From Mrakia gelida (taxonomy: Eukaryota; Basidiomycota; Tremellomycetes; Cystofilobasidiales; Mrakiaceae): DNA of 64,000 nucleotides. How positions within the stretch are numbered: the first letter of the stretch is position 1; each line of letters begins with the position of its first letter. Below, one piece after another: positions 44,801 through 57,000 of the stretch. The notes beneath the pieces were generated by a model. It did no database searches. It saw nothing but the letters and a program-made list of their open reading frames with translations, and was not told the DNA's origin. The position numbers were made by a program, and so were the translations under genes. Where the stretch lies: the NCBI GenBank assembly GCA_024345305.1, contig BRON01000003.1, positions 930,001 through 994,000 of the forward strand, written 5' to 3'.

Positions 44801-47304
44801 AGCGGATGTGGGGACCTTGATTCCGTTTTCATTCGAAGGAGAGTTGGAGGGATGCGAAGAGCCTGTCGAGGAGAGGGAGTCGAGGGTTTGACCGAAAGGC
44901 GTGGTCATGGAACCGGACTGAGTCTGACCTCCTCCGTTCGATGAGTTTGGAAGGATCGAACGACGACCTCCAGAGTAGTGAAGAGAGTGAGTGGTGGCGA
45001 CTCGTTTGAGGACGGCTTTGATGATTTCGAGTTCCTTGGTACGTCCGAACTGAGGGAGATGAAGTAGTCAAGTCAGCGAGGGGTTGAGCTCGAACGAAGG
45101 GTTGAGCTCGAATGGACGAAGATGGAGGAGGAGCACGAACGAGGGTGTTGGGAAGAGTGAACTCGCTGAACTTGTCGTGCTCTGCGATGGTAAAGAACGG
45201 AACGAGCTAGATTGTGAGGGGAGGAGAGGATGAAGGGGTCAGCGAGAGAAGCTCGAAGAGGCTCGAGGGAAGGAGAAATCTGAGCTCACCTCCGACGAGA
45301 AACCAGCTCCATTGTTCCAGCCCTCCGTCAACTTCATCTGGCACTGCACGAGATCCGCTTTGAGACCTATCGGACTTCTGTATCGGTTGTCGGGATCCTT
45401 CTCGAGGAGCTGGAGCGACGAAGAAATACAGAGATGAGCTCTCGATCTCGAACTCGAACGAGAGAAGAAGACGCGTCGAGACTGACCTTTCCGATGATAG
45501 CTGAGACGACTCGCGGTACGTCTGGTCGAACCTCGTGAACCTTGGGAGGTGGTTGATTGACAATGGCTTGGAAGACGTCCACGGCGCTTCCGGTGAAGGG
45601 TACCGAGCCGGTGAGGATCGTGAAGAGGGTGACTCCGAGAGAGTAGAGATCTGAACGAGAGAACGAGGGTGGGTGCGGTCAGCGAGACGTCAAGACGAGG
45701 AGTTTCCGAAGGTTCAAAATTGAGACTTAGTACTGACCAGTTCTATGATCTGACGAGAACTGAACTCTTCCAGTCTGCTCCGGCGCGAGGAAGGAGAGAG
45801 CGTCCGTCACGCGTTTTCGCTCGAGCTCGCCCAACGACTCGGCTTCGACGACGAGATTCGAGGGTCCTCCGAGTCCTTCGAGTGAGACCGATCGGTTTCC
45901 AAAGTGAGCCCAGCGTACGATTCCCGAGGACGAGTTCCCTGTGGACAAAGCGGGGAAGGAAGGAGGGTGAGCTTCGACGCGTCGAGGGCTGGGGATTCAG
46001 AGCGAGCGAGACGCAGAAGATTGGCGCGTACAGTGGAAAGCATTTGGTCTGATCTCCCGATGAGTGATTTTGTGCGAGTGAAGTACCTCGATGCAGTGTG
46101 CAGCCTGAACAGCGAACCTGAGGACAGAGAAGGAGGAGGATCGATCGTCAGCCTTGCCTCCACGGCCAACTCGACCCTTCGCGCGAAGCTACTCACTCCA
46201 AGAACGACGCGATGTCTATCTCCGTATGACTCTCATCCTCCTCCTCCTTCGGCTCTTCGATCCTCTCCAGCCCAGCTTGATCCACATCCATTCCTGCCGG
46301 AGAAGACGCACCCCGGTCCTTCCCATCCTCCTCCTCGTCGACCACCATCCCGCTCGGCGTCGACGGAGGAGGACTTCGATCGACCTCCTTCGGTATCATG
46401 GCCATCTCCTCCTTCGACATGGCTACCTCCTCTCCGTGCGAGGTTGGGTCGAGAGAGCAGAGGAAGAGCTCTGCGTCGGAGGAGGGGAAGAAGGTCGAAA
46501 GCAGGTTTCGTCCTGGGTGCTTGAGAATCAGAACGACGGCGTCTCCTTGACCTGGTGGTATCACAAAGCTGAAAAGACAAGACAGTTGGGTCAGTGTGGG
46601 ATCGAAAGTGAGAAAACGAAAGTAAAGAAACACGTCGGCCACGCGAGCTCGAGCTGGTCCGACGTTTTCCCTTCTTTCTTCCCTTGGACGCTCTCGTTCG
46701 AAACGATCCGCTCAAAGCCCCAATCCGAGAACGAGGTGAATCACTCACTAATCGACTATCCTCATCGTCTTCCCACTGGCTTCTAGAGACTGTCCGAGGC
46801 GGCTAAGGATGTGAGTTTCCCTCTCGACGACAATCGCTGAGCCGGTTCCGTTCTTCGCGATCTTGGCCAGGACATGGCTGCCGTCCTCCAAACTCGTTCC
46901 TGTGATAGAACAGACCAAGAATTCGACATGGTCAGTCTCCAGACGCGTTGCTGAGCTCGGGAGCCCAGAAGGGGACGCAGACAGTTAGGAAGGTCGGGGA
47001 AGAAGGGAAGGAGGAGGTTGAGCTTTCGCACAACGAACTAACCTACTGCAAGGACCGTTCTGTTTGACCACCACAAAGCTCAGAGGTCAGCTACATGGTC
47101 TCGAGTTGTATCGTAGAAGGGTTGAGAGCAGTGGAAAGATACTTACGAGGATCCAGTCTCGTTCCAAAGGTAAGGAGGGTCGAAAACGAAGCGAGGAACG
47201 CTCAGAACCATCTTGGTTGGATCTTCCGGATCAGGCTTGTAGAAGAGGTTGGGCATGTGGATCTCCCGTCCTAGCTTCCGCCGGTTTGTCGCTGGCCAGA
47301 CCAT
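35877..47304 (-). CDS. Hybrid histidine kinase with N-terminal protein-kinase-like, AAA and GAF domains (fungal Mak2/Mak3-like, group X)
   Basis: Proteins of this architecture in fission yeast (Mak2/Mak3) sense peroxide stress and feed a His-Asp phosphorelay. More than 40 small exons encode roughly 2,100 residues. Order: an N-terminal segment from MVWPATNRRKLGREI; a protein-kinase-like domain (HVLAKIAKNG, VVERETHIL, HREIRPNAFH, AHFGNRS, FLAPEQTGR, DLYSLGVTLFTILTGSVPF); a linker; an AAA-type ATPase with VISGVGGVGKSS and FFDDLHYADEPS; a long helical TPR-like region; a GAF domain (near 38600-39500); the HisKA box SMSHELRTPF (His codon 38381-38383); HATPase motifs (NILGNALKFT, DTGIGMSETEQ, GGTGLGLS); a degenerate receiver (FVLLDF); and a true receiver (ILIAEDNPVASKLL, LLFDSHMPLRDG, YLSKPL). 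The protein-kinase domain lacks the catalytic Asp and the DFG Asp. The start at 47304 is the first Met in frame; further upstream exons are not excluded. Confidence 0.88.
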
Positions 47305-48602
47305 CCTGGAGAGCGAGAAGGGGAAGGGTGGAGGAGGAGAGAGGGAGGTGGTGGAAGGAGGAAAGGAAGGAAGGAAGACCGAGGGGGGAAGGAGAGGAGT
47401 TGAGCTTGGGTTTGGAACGCGAGTCTATTTCCGATGGGCTGCAGGCTCTCGCTGGTGGATGGCTGGGCCTGTTGAGCTCTCTCGGAGGTAGAGAGAGGGT
47501 AGGGTAGCTGTGAGAAGGGAAGTCGCTCTTTGAAGAGGGAGGGGTGTTGACGTTGAAGAGGAAGAGGAGTCGGGATCGACAGAGGAGGAAGAGGAGGGTG
47601 CGTTCGAAAACGCCTCGTCGGAGTTGTTCTTGCCGGTTTGGGGGCAATTTTTCTCTCTCAGAACTTCTTCAGAGGATGCCTCAAGGCTCTCGTCCAGCTG
47701 GAAAACCTCAGCGTCAAAAAAACTACAGCGAACGAGCTCTCTGCTGGGCGAAGCATCGATGGAAGCCTGATTCGATTCCAGCAAAGGCGAGGCCGAAACG
47801 TGGTTTTGGGGGCTGATTCAAAGGGGGGCAAGAGGCGGAAAGATGAGGCAGATTTTCTCAGCTCGGCCCTTCCTAGAAGACCAACACGCCCTGAGATGGT
47901 TTCACTCAGAGTTCTAGAGGAATTTCCGCGCGCCAAACAGCAAGCGGAAGATCGAAATCGCGCTCTGTCTTTCGAGCGAGCGAGCTCGTCGCGTCGACGT
48001 CGTCCCTCGTCTCGTTTCTCGCATCGATTCGTTAACAGGTATCGCATACTAACCGAGGGTAGTCAGGTAGAGAGATAGAGGAAGGGAATAGAGAGGGTTC
48101 CAGCTAAGCAACAAACGAAACGAACGAGTACTGTAACGAGCGAGCCAAGTTTGCGAGCGAGCGAGGGAAGAGAACCGAAAGCGACGTGCGAAAGCCCAAA
48201 GAAGCGAAAAGGAGGGAGGTGAAACAGCGAGGGTGAAAAGCAAAGGGTAAAATGCGATGGAAGGGTATGGTGGCGAAAGCGATAGCGGGTGGTGAGCGTG
48301 TGTAGGGGGTCGTGAGGAGACGTTGAGGGTGAGAGGGCGAGAATCGATGCGAGAAAAAGAGGTCGTAAAGGATTGGAAGAGGGAGGGAAGATCCCAGAGG
48401 AGGTATGATAGTGGTTTGGATATCTTGGAGAGAGTTTGGTGTAGGGAGAGAGTCTGAAGAAGAGGGTAAGAGCGAGTGAAGGCGGTTGAATTTGAAGACG
48501 AGACGCGTCGACTGTTGTATCGAGAACCGCGTAAGAGAGTCAGAACTTTACATGTTCGAATACAATTCGCGTGAAGAAGACGACTCACCCGTTCCTTGTC
48601 AT
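47305..48602. other. Upstream region of the histidine kinase and 3' end of the next gene
   Basis: No gene is supported. Open frames on the minus strand (about 47425-48735) lack splice-joined or family-like content and are low-complexity. One GACGCGTC site lies near 48502. The part next to 47304 may contain a leader exon of the kinase gene. Confidence 0.4.
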
Positions 48603-49684
48603 CTACTCGTGCTTCACCTTCCCAGCCGTAGAGATCTCGAAGTACCCCGAACCGGCTCGTCGTTCGCCAGTACCCGACGCGTCGACCAACCTGCTCTCCC
48701 CTCCCTCCTCCCCGTCCTCGCCGAAGGGGATGCAAGGCGTGTCCACATGCCCGACTCTCGGCGAGCTAAGAGATCCGGGGGAGGGCAGGATGATGGACAG
48801 AGCAGGTGAAGGCTCGATGGAAAGCACAAGACTCGAGAGTGACGACGAGGAGTTGGAGGGAGGCGATTCCGAATCGGCGACGGACGACGCGCTCGCGCTT
48901 GGTGAAGGGAGGAACACTGCTGGAGGGGTAGGAGGAAGGTCGAGGATGACGGCGGAGGGGGCTCTTGAGAAGGTTGGTCGAATGATGGGGAGAGGGGATC
49001 GGGAGGAAGATGAGGTTGAGGTTGAAGAGGAGGAGGAGCAAACCTCGGAGGGTGAGACGGGAGGGCGGTCGATGTTGATGCTTAGAGGCAGGAGGAGGGT
49101 TGGTAGGTCTGAAATCGAGAGCCGATCAATAAAGAGTCAGTATGAATATGCCGATGGAAAGGAAGGTTTTGAAGAGGGAAGGAAGGAAGCTCACGAGTCT
49201 CCCTCAACGAAAGCTCGTCCTCTGTTCCTCTCCGACTCCTCATCGGTCTCGGCTGCTTCGCTCCCTGCCTCTGCTCCCTCAGAATTACACCTGATCCATT
49301 TTCCAGAGCAGAGCTGTCCTCGTCGCTGCTACTAGCATATCCCCCTCCTAAGCCTTCTGAATAGCCTGAGTCCAGCCTGCTCATCACCGCGACTCCGCCC
49401 ACGCCCCCTTTCCCCTCTTGGAAGTCCTTTCCAGCAGGTTCGATGCTCCGCCGTCTGAAGGGACTCCCTTCGTGAGTGAGAAACGGCGATTTTTGGAGGG
49501 AGGGAGGTATGGGAACACTCGTATCGGGGTGGAAGGCGTTCGTTGTTTTCCTACGAGGAGCGAAAGAGGAGGGCGAGAAGGGAGGAGTCGCGGAGGTGGG
49601 GAGGCCTTGCGAGTTGAGGAGAGCTGTAGGAGAGGAGGGAGGAGAGCCTGGTCGAGAGGGTGGGAGAGGATGGAAGAGAGGCAT
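48603..49684 (-). CDS. Unrecognised Ser/Pro-rich protein
   Basis: I do not recognise this protein. Two exons (49195-49684 and 48603-49108) close in frame to 331 residues. It starts MPLFHPLPPSRPGSPPSSPT and is disordered throughout: Pro/Ser-rich, with many SP sites (APRRKTTNAFHPD, SPFLTHEGSPFRRR), an acidic/Ser stretch (YASSSDEDSSALENG), basic RRGTEDELSLRET, and a second exon of Ser/Thr/Pro runs ending RAGSGYFEISTAGKVKHE. SP/TP and RxxS sites suggest phosphorylation. No signal peptide, membrane helix or enzyme motif is visible. An upstream in-frame Met at 49897 would add about 70 residues without Ser/Pro character; the ATG at 49684 is preferred. The composition recalls fungal cell-cycle or polarity regulators, but this is only an impression. 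Confidence 0.55.
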
Positions 49685-50519
49685 GCGAGGAGTCTCTCGG
49701 GAATCTCGCTGGCCAAGAGGAAGGAAGGAAGAGGAAGAGGGAGAGCGAGAGGGAGGTGGTTGGAAAAGAACTTGAGCTTGAGCGAAACGACGGCAACAGT
49801 TTCCGCCCCCAGCCCCCCTTTTGACGAGGCTTTGTCGATGGAAGGACAAACCTCTCGTCGAGAAGGACGCGTCGCGTCGAATCAGCTTGTTTCGCAAAGC
49901 CAGCGAGCTTCAGCTCCAACCCACCTTCTCTCGCAGCCTTCTCTCTCCTGCAAAACACCCAGAGGCACGAAAGGTCATAGTTTTTGAATTTTGGACACGC
50001 AAAAAAAGCGACGACGAACGAACAAGCGCTCTTCCCCCTCGCCTTCGGGAGAAAGAGCCATAAAGAAACGAGACAGAAGCGTCCACAATACGCGGACGCG
50101 AGGTTTGTCTAAATAAGAGGGAGAGAGAGTTTTGGTTTGCTAAGCAGAGGGGGAGGGGGAGGGAAGGGGAATAACTGAAAAGACGAGCGAGATGGGGATT
50201 GGAGGTTGGGAAAAGGAAAGTTTTTCCCAAGAGGGGAGAGCAGCAGCTGAGATGGTGGAACGAAGCAAGGTGAGAAGCGAACGACGAGGTGAAGACTAAA
50301 GGAGGTCGAACTAAGAGTGTGTGGAGGAGCAAAACGAAAGGGAAAGGGGAAGAAAGAACGGGTCGGACGACGCGTCCCTTCTTCGAAGAAAAAGCCCAAC
50401 GAAAAGCAAGAGAAAGCGAACTAAACACGTGTGAATGAACGAACGAAGCGAAGAACGAACTAAACTAAAAGATGGGGTTGAGAAAGAGCAAAGCGAGGAA
50501 GAAGTTCGTTCGAAAACGT
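49685..50519. other. Leader of the Ser/Pro-rich gene and 3' end of importin alpha
   Basis: No gene is supported. Two GACGCGTC sites occur (49866-49873 and about 50369). The half toward 50500 is A/G-rich on the + strand, with repeated AACGAA. Confidence 0.45.
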
Positions 50520-53500
50520 CTACTGTCCACCGAAGCTGAATCCACCCTGGGGAGCGGCGAGATCGCTGGTGAAGGCGTAGTTTCCTCCGTCGACCTGGGG
50601 AGCCATGATTCCGGTCTCCTCTCCCGCCTCGTCCTCCTCGGGGAAGTACTGTGATCCGAAGAAAAGATAAGGAAGGGAGTAGAGGTCAGCGACGGGGTTC
50701 GTGGACAAGAACGAGACGAGTCGAGCGAAGCAGGGAGGAGAGGGAACGAACCGTGTCCATGATGGAGAACGACTTCTTGTAGATCTCGAGGTTCTCGTGG
50801 TGCTGGCTGTTGAGGGAGGAGGACAGGATAGGGGATGAAGAAGAGGGGAGCGCGTCGCGACGTCAGCGAGTGTTTCGACTGATGTTCGTCTCGCTAAAGC
50901 CGATTCTGAGGCTGCGGCGAGATCGTGTACAATGGACAAGGAAGGGAGAGGGGTGAGACGTACAGGTTGTGGATGGCGTGCATTCCTCCGGCCTCCTCGA
51001 CGAACTGAGCGTACTGGTTGAGGCCTCCGGGTCCCTGAGCCTCCTTGTCGAGCTCTCCGACCTTCAGGATGTTCTCCAGTCCATCGAGACTACAGTGAGA
51101 GGATACGAAGTGGAGAAGGAAGCAACGAAGATTCGTCAGTGACTCGAGAGACGAGACGAAACGCGAGAGGCGACGACGGCTCAACGGCTCGAGGGTCGTC
51201 GCGGAGGGAAAGGAAGACAAAGGCGAAGGAGATCAAGACTCACGCGACCTGGATGATCTTGTTATCCATCGTCTTGAGAAGATCACAGAGAGGCTTGATG
51301 CATCCCTGGGAGACGAGGTACCGGATCTGTGCGGGCTCCTGGAGACCTCCGGAGGTAGCGTTCGAAAGAGCCCAGCAGGCCTCCTTCTTGGTCTTGAAGT
51401 CGGCGGTCTGGAGGATGTTGATGAGAGGAGGGATGATGTTGGCGTCGATGATGGCCTGGATCTGGTGAGGGCTGTGAGAGATCGAAGAGAAGACAAGAAG
51501 GGAGGAAAAGAGTCAGCTTCGAGCTCGCGACGACGACAAAGGCTTAGAGTACGAGGACGAGAGAACGAACCTTCCGGCGGTGATGTTGGAGATAGTCCAG
51601 CAAGCCTCCTTCTTGATACCCTCCTTCGAGGACGAGAGAAGAGCGAGAAGGGCAGAGAGAGCTCCGGAAGCGATCACGACCTGAGTCTGGAGGTCATCTC
51701 CAGTGACGATGTTTCCGACGGATCGAAGGGCGGGTGTCTGAACGGAGGTGGAGTTGTGCCTGAGAAGAGAGAGAAGAAGAGAGGAAAGGGCAAGTCAGCT
51801 TCGAGTTGGCGGCCAAAAGGACGCGGTGGAAGGAGAAGGAGCAGGAGGAAAGGGTTGAAACGAACATCAAGAGGTCCACAAGTCGTCGGCAGACACCGCT
51901 CTCAATAACAGCCTGGATCTTGTCGTTGGTTCCGTCAGAAAGGTACTGAGAAGGGAGAGCAGAAGAAGGGAGCAAAAGGGTGAGCTCGATTGGAAGAAAG
52001 ACGAGGGACGAGCGAGCGCGAGCGGAGAAACGAAGCTCACCGAGATGGCCCAGCAGGCGTCGATGAGGACCTCGTCGTCGAGCGAGTAGATGAGCTTGGT
52101 AAGGACGGTCAAAGCAGGAGAGATCTGAAGTAGAAATCATCGAGGAAGAGAAGAAGGTTCAGCTGTAAGTCTCGCCTCGAACACCTCTCCTTCGATTCGA
52201 CTTTCGAGCGCGAGCTTCGTCCTTCCTTCCTTCCTCCTTCCGCCTAAGCTCGTATCCACGGACCAGAAAAACGAGAAACTCACAAGATCCCAGTTGGGCT
52301 GAGGGTTCTTTCCCCTGCAGAAGTTGCTGAGGGTCCAGGTAGCGTTCCTAAGCATGGAGAGCTTGTGGTTCTCGTTCAACAGGGCGAGGAGGGGAGGGAG
52401 GGCTCCCTGCTCGAGGACGTAGTCTCGGCACTTGGGCGAGTCTCCGGCGATGTTTCCGAGAGCCCAGACGGCCTGCTCCCTGACGTCGAGAACGGGCGAG
52501 GAGAGGAGCTGGATGAAGAGAGGGACGGCGTTGGCGTGAATGACGACCTGGGTGTGATCCGAGGTACCGGAGGCGATGTTGGTGAGAGCCCAGGCAGCCT
52601 CGAACTGTAGGTTGAAAAGGTAGAGATATAGGGAAAGGCGACGAGGAAGTCAGCTTTCGGCGTGAGCGGGCTGGGAAAAGAGCAGCAGGCGACGGCAGAC
52701 GTCGAAGGGAAGGAAGGAAGGAAGGAAGCTCAAACGTACCTGGATCATGGAGTGAGCACTCTGGAGGAACTCAACGAACCGAGGGACTACTCCACACTCG
52801 ATAACCCGCTCGATAGGAGGGTTCTTCTCCTTGGAGAGCAGCCTAAAGAACAAAAAAGAGGCGCGGATGAGCTCTGAGCTCTTTGGGAAAGAGAGGAGGA
52901 GGAGGGATCGAATCAAATCGAAGGACTGACTTCCTGAACTTTGTAGTAGCATCGAGCTGAGCGTCGACGTTGTCGGAGAACACTCCCTGGATCATCGTGG
53001 GGAGATCGGCGAGCTGTACATTCAAAGGGAGAGAGACGGATGAGCTCGAGCAAAGGAAGGAGGAGGGAGGGAGGAGATGGAGAGAGCGAGGAAGGTGAAG
53101 GAACGTACGCCAGCTTCTCCTGGTCCAGCAGGTCCCTCATCGTCCGAGTCTCCAGCGGAAGCGGTGAAGTTACGACGCTTGGCGACAGAGTCCTCTCGCT
53201 GTGAAGAAGAAAGAAGCGAAAGAAGAGTGGAAAGTCAGTAAACGAGGCTCGTTGGACGAGTGAGTCGACTCGACAGCCCCTCTCTTTCGCCACCTCACTC
53301 CTTCCTCCTCCACTGTCCTTCAAGCCATCAACCAGAGAGCTCGTAGAGTGTGGTAGACGGAAGCTCCTGCTATGCGAGCTCCCCTGGAACGATATGCCAG
53401 GAGGAAGGTTGTTTTGCTTACCTTTGCCTTCCTGATCTCGACCTGCTGCTCCTCTCGACGCCTTCGAAGCTCAGCGGGCGTGAAGTTGGACTTCGACTTG

Positions 53501-53743
53501 TAGGCTAGCAAGAGGAAAGCGAAAATGAGGGTCAGCATACAGTCGGTCTCGAGGCCAAGCAAGAGGAGTGCAGAGTGCGACTGACCTGGAGAAGCGGGCG
53601 AGAAAAGAAGCAAACAAGGAGGAAGGAAGGAGAAAGATCTTCAGCTCGTGCTTTTCCCTCTTCTCGCTCGCTCGGCCTCTACTGGTAGAGAGACGAGAGT
53701 ACTGACCTGCCCTACGGTTCTCTTGGTTTCGAGCTTCCGACAT
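50520..53743 (-). CDS. SRP1: Importin subunit alpha (karyopherin alpha)
   Basis: Importin alpha binds classical nuclear localisation signals and importin beta, and carries cargo through the nuclear pore. About thirteen exons encode roughly 540 residues. After [12 protein letters not shown] comes an importin-beta-binding domain rich in Arg/Lys ([30 protein letters not shown]). About ten armadillo repeats follow with the Trp/Asn ladders that bind NLS side chains: [84 protein letters not shown] and [13 protein letters not shown]. The C-terminus is acidic ([13 protein letters not shown]) and ends in a Gly/Phe patch (GGFSFGGQ). All features are canonical. It is divergent from RPN2 across 262 bases. 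Confidence 0.95.
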
Positions 53744-54005
53744 TGTTGAAAAGAAAGAGAGGAGAGAAGAGGAGAAGGAAAGGGAGGAAGGGGAGGAGGG
53801 AGTGAAAGTTGGGAGAAGGAGGACAGGTCGAGCGAGCAAAGAAAGTCAAGGTTCGCGTCGAGAAGGGAGATTACAAAAAGAGTAAGGGCGGATTGTAGCG
53901 TTTCTTCAACCTCCACCGAAGCGTCCGTCAGCCTCGAACTCACCTCCCTTCCTCCCCTTTAACCACACCACCCCCGCTCATAACCCACTCCAACCTATCT
54001 TTACT
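53744..54005. promoter_or_regulatory. Short divergent promoter, importin alpha (-) and RPN2 (+)
   Basis: Only 262 bases separate the two start codons, so both leaders and core promoters must fit here. The RPN2 half is C-rich on the + strand (about 53940-53980) and the importin half is A/G-rich. I see no named control element that I can support. Confidence 0.6.
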
Positions 54006-57000
54006 ATGCCCATCGCAGTCCAACCGTCATCAGCTGGTGAGTTTTGAGGTTCTCGTAGCAGAAGAGCCGGCAAGGAGGGCGAGAAGCGTGAAGATCGCAG
54101 CTGACCACCCGACCGACCCATCTCCCCTTCCTTCTTTCCCTTTTCTTCGTCCTGTTCAGCTGGTCTGCTCGCTCTCCTTGCTGAAGAGGATGAACCTCAG
54201 CTTCAATCTTACGCTCTCGAGCAGTTGAACTTGGTTGTGGATCAGTTCTGGCCAGAGATCTCAGAGGAAGTCGTTCAGATGTGAGCACCTCCTTCTGCCT
54301 TCGTTCAGCTTCATCGTTCCTCCTGTTTCGTCGAGGGAGAAGCGCAAAATCAGCTCGGGGACACAGCGACTATGCAGGCATATATGCTGCCCTCCACTTC
54401 TTCTATACACCTGAGTGGGCTCTTCTAACTCAAAGGAAGGAGCGACCTCGTTGGAGGAAGCTCGTGGAAGGAGACGACACCTCCTTCACCTCACCATCTC
54501 TTCCCTTCCTTCGCCTCCCCTCAACATCCTTCCATCAGCTCTACACGTCAAACTCCGATCGCCACACTCTCTCAACACCTTCATCTATCGTTCATCGAAA
54601 GTCCCAAGTGCTGACTCGTCTTGTTTCCCTCTCGTTCAGCGAAACGCTCTCGGAATCGTCCTCCCTCCCTCCTTCCTCTCGGTCGCTCGCTGCCCTCGTT
54701 GCCTCAAAGGTCTACTACCACCTCGGAGCCTACGACGAAGCTCTTCAGTTCGCCCTCGCGGCTGGAGACAGGTTCGAGCTCGAGCGGACTCAGGTTCTCG
54801 ATGGAAAGGGAAAGGCTGGAGAAGGATACATTGAGGTCATCATCGGTTCGTTTGAGCTCTCTCCTCCTCCTCCTCCTTCTCCTCACGAGGCACCAGAGTT
54901 CTCTGCAGTTCTACCCGTCCACATGCTGTATCGTATCGGACCATTTGACTCTTCTCCCTCGTCTCTCCTTCTCCAGCTAACTGCATCGACACCTACATCA
55001 AGTCTCGATCCGAGTCTTCCACTGCTTCGTCCTCCTCCACGCCTGCCGTCGACCCTCGTCTGGAGTCCATCGTCTCGTCCGTTCTCGCTCGATGCGAGTC
55101 TCTCGGAGAGTGGAGGCAGGCTCTTGGAATTGCGCTCGAGTCGAGGAGAGTGGACGTCATGAAGAGGATCTGGGAGCGAACCGGAGATGATGAGCTTCTG
55201 AGATGGGTCTTCGAGGCTCTCGGAGTCGGACGTGGTTTCTCGTTGGGTTACAAGATCGAAGTGAGTCTAGAGATCGATCCTTCTTCATCTATCGTTGCTG
55301 GGAAGACGTAAATTAGTCCGCGCGTCGGCGCGAAGGCGGTGGGCTGAAGGTGAAGCTGACCTCTGTCCTCCTTCCTCCTCTCACCTCCCTCCCTCCTCCA
55401 GGTCCTTCACCTCCTCCTCACCCTCTTCCTCAAGGCTTCGACTCCCGACTACTTCTCCATCACCCAGATTCACATTCAACTCAACGAGCCCGCGCTTTCG
55501 TCCGCTCTCCTCCAGGACCTCCTCAAACCCAAGTCGTCGGAAACCGAGAAGGAGAAGGAGAAGAGGATCTTGATCGCGTACCAGGTTGGGTTCGATCTCG
55601 CCGAGGGAGCCACTCAGGAGTACCTTGCTGGTGTCGAGAAGGGTGTCGTTGGAGAGGAGGGAGAGAAGGAGGTGAGTTCATCCCTCTGTGGGATCGGGCC
55701 AGGTCGCGAGACGATCTTGCGTCGAAGCTGACCTCTCGCCTCCTTCCTTCTTTCTCCCAAGGACGAGGACGTTCTCATCACCAACCTCAGGAAGATCCTC
55801 TCCGGAGAGAAGACCATCCGACTCTACCTCGACTTCCTCTTCAAGCACAACAACGCCGATCTTCTCATCCTCAAGAACACCAAGGTTCGTTCATCTCCCT
55901 TTCCTTTCCGCGACTCCCTCCTCTCTGCCTTCCCAAGCTCACACGTTTCCCTCCCCATTCTTTTCCTCTCTCTCTCAGGATGCTCTCGAAGCTCGCTCCT
56001 CGATGTACCACTCTGCCGTCACCTTCGCCAACGCCTTCATGAACGCCGGAACCACCTCGGATCAGTTCCTTCGACAGAACCTCGACTGGCTCGGACGAGC
56101 CTCCAACTGGTCCAAGTTCTCAGCCACCGCCGCTCTCGGAGTCATCCACAAGGGAAACCTCTCGCGAGGAATGACCCTCCTCGGTCCTTACCTTCCTGGA
56201 GCCGCCGCCACGAGCTCGCCGTACTCGGAGGGAGGAAGTCTGTACGCTCTCGGGTTGATCAACGCTGGACGAGGGAAGGAGGTGTTGGAGTTCCTGAAGG
56301 GACAGTTGGGAAGCCATCCTGGAGAGGAGGTTGTCCAGCACGGAGCTGCTCTCGGTTTGGGAGTCGCTGGAATGGCATCCGGGAACGAGGGTTCGTTCGC
56401 ATTCCTCCTCCTCTTCTGTCGCGCGATTCTTCGAGCTGATTCTCTTCCCTTCCTTCTTGCTTTCAGACGTCTACGACGCTCTTCGAGAGGTCCTCTTCAT
56501 GGACTCGGCCATCGCAGGAGAGGCTTCCGGATACGCCATGGGACTCACGATGCTCGGAACCGCGTCGCCCAAGGCCTACGAGGAGATGATCCAGTACGCT
56601 CACGAGACTCAGCACGAGAAGATCATCCGAGGACTCGCTATCGGAATCGCCTTCCTAATGTACGGCAAGGAGGAGGGAGCCGATGAGGTTATCGAGAAGA
56701 TGTTGGCTGAGAAGGCTCGTCGACTTCGTTCTTTCGCTCTCCCCGAATTCGCGTCGTGATCCTGACTTTGTTCTCTCTCTTCCCTTCCAGGACGCCATCC
56801 TTCGATACGGAGGAATCTACACCATTGCCATGGCCTACGCTGGAACTTCGAACAACAAGGCCATCAGGAAGGTCCTCGATGTCGCCGTCTCGGACGTGTC
56901 GGACGATGTTCGACGAGCTGCCGTCACCGCTCTCGGTTTCATCCTCTTCCGAAACCCTACCCAGGTCCCCAGGATCGTTCAACTCCTCTCGGAGAGTTAC

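Noticed and set aside
48049..48735. 228-residue minus-strand open frame at 48 kb
   Set aside because: It overlaps the second exon of the Ser/Pro-rich gene in another frame, has erratic composition and no supporting motif.
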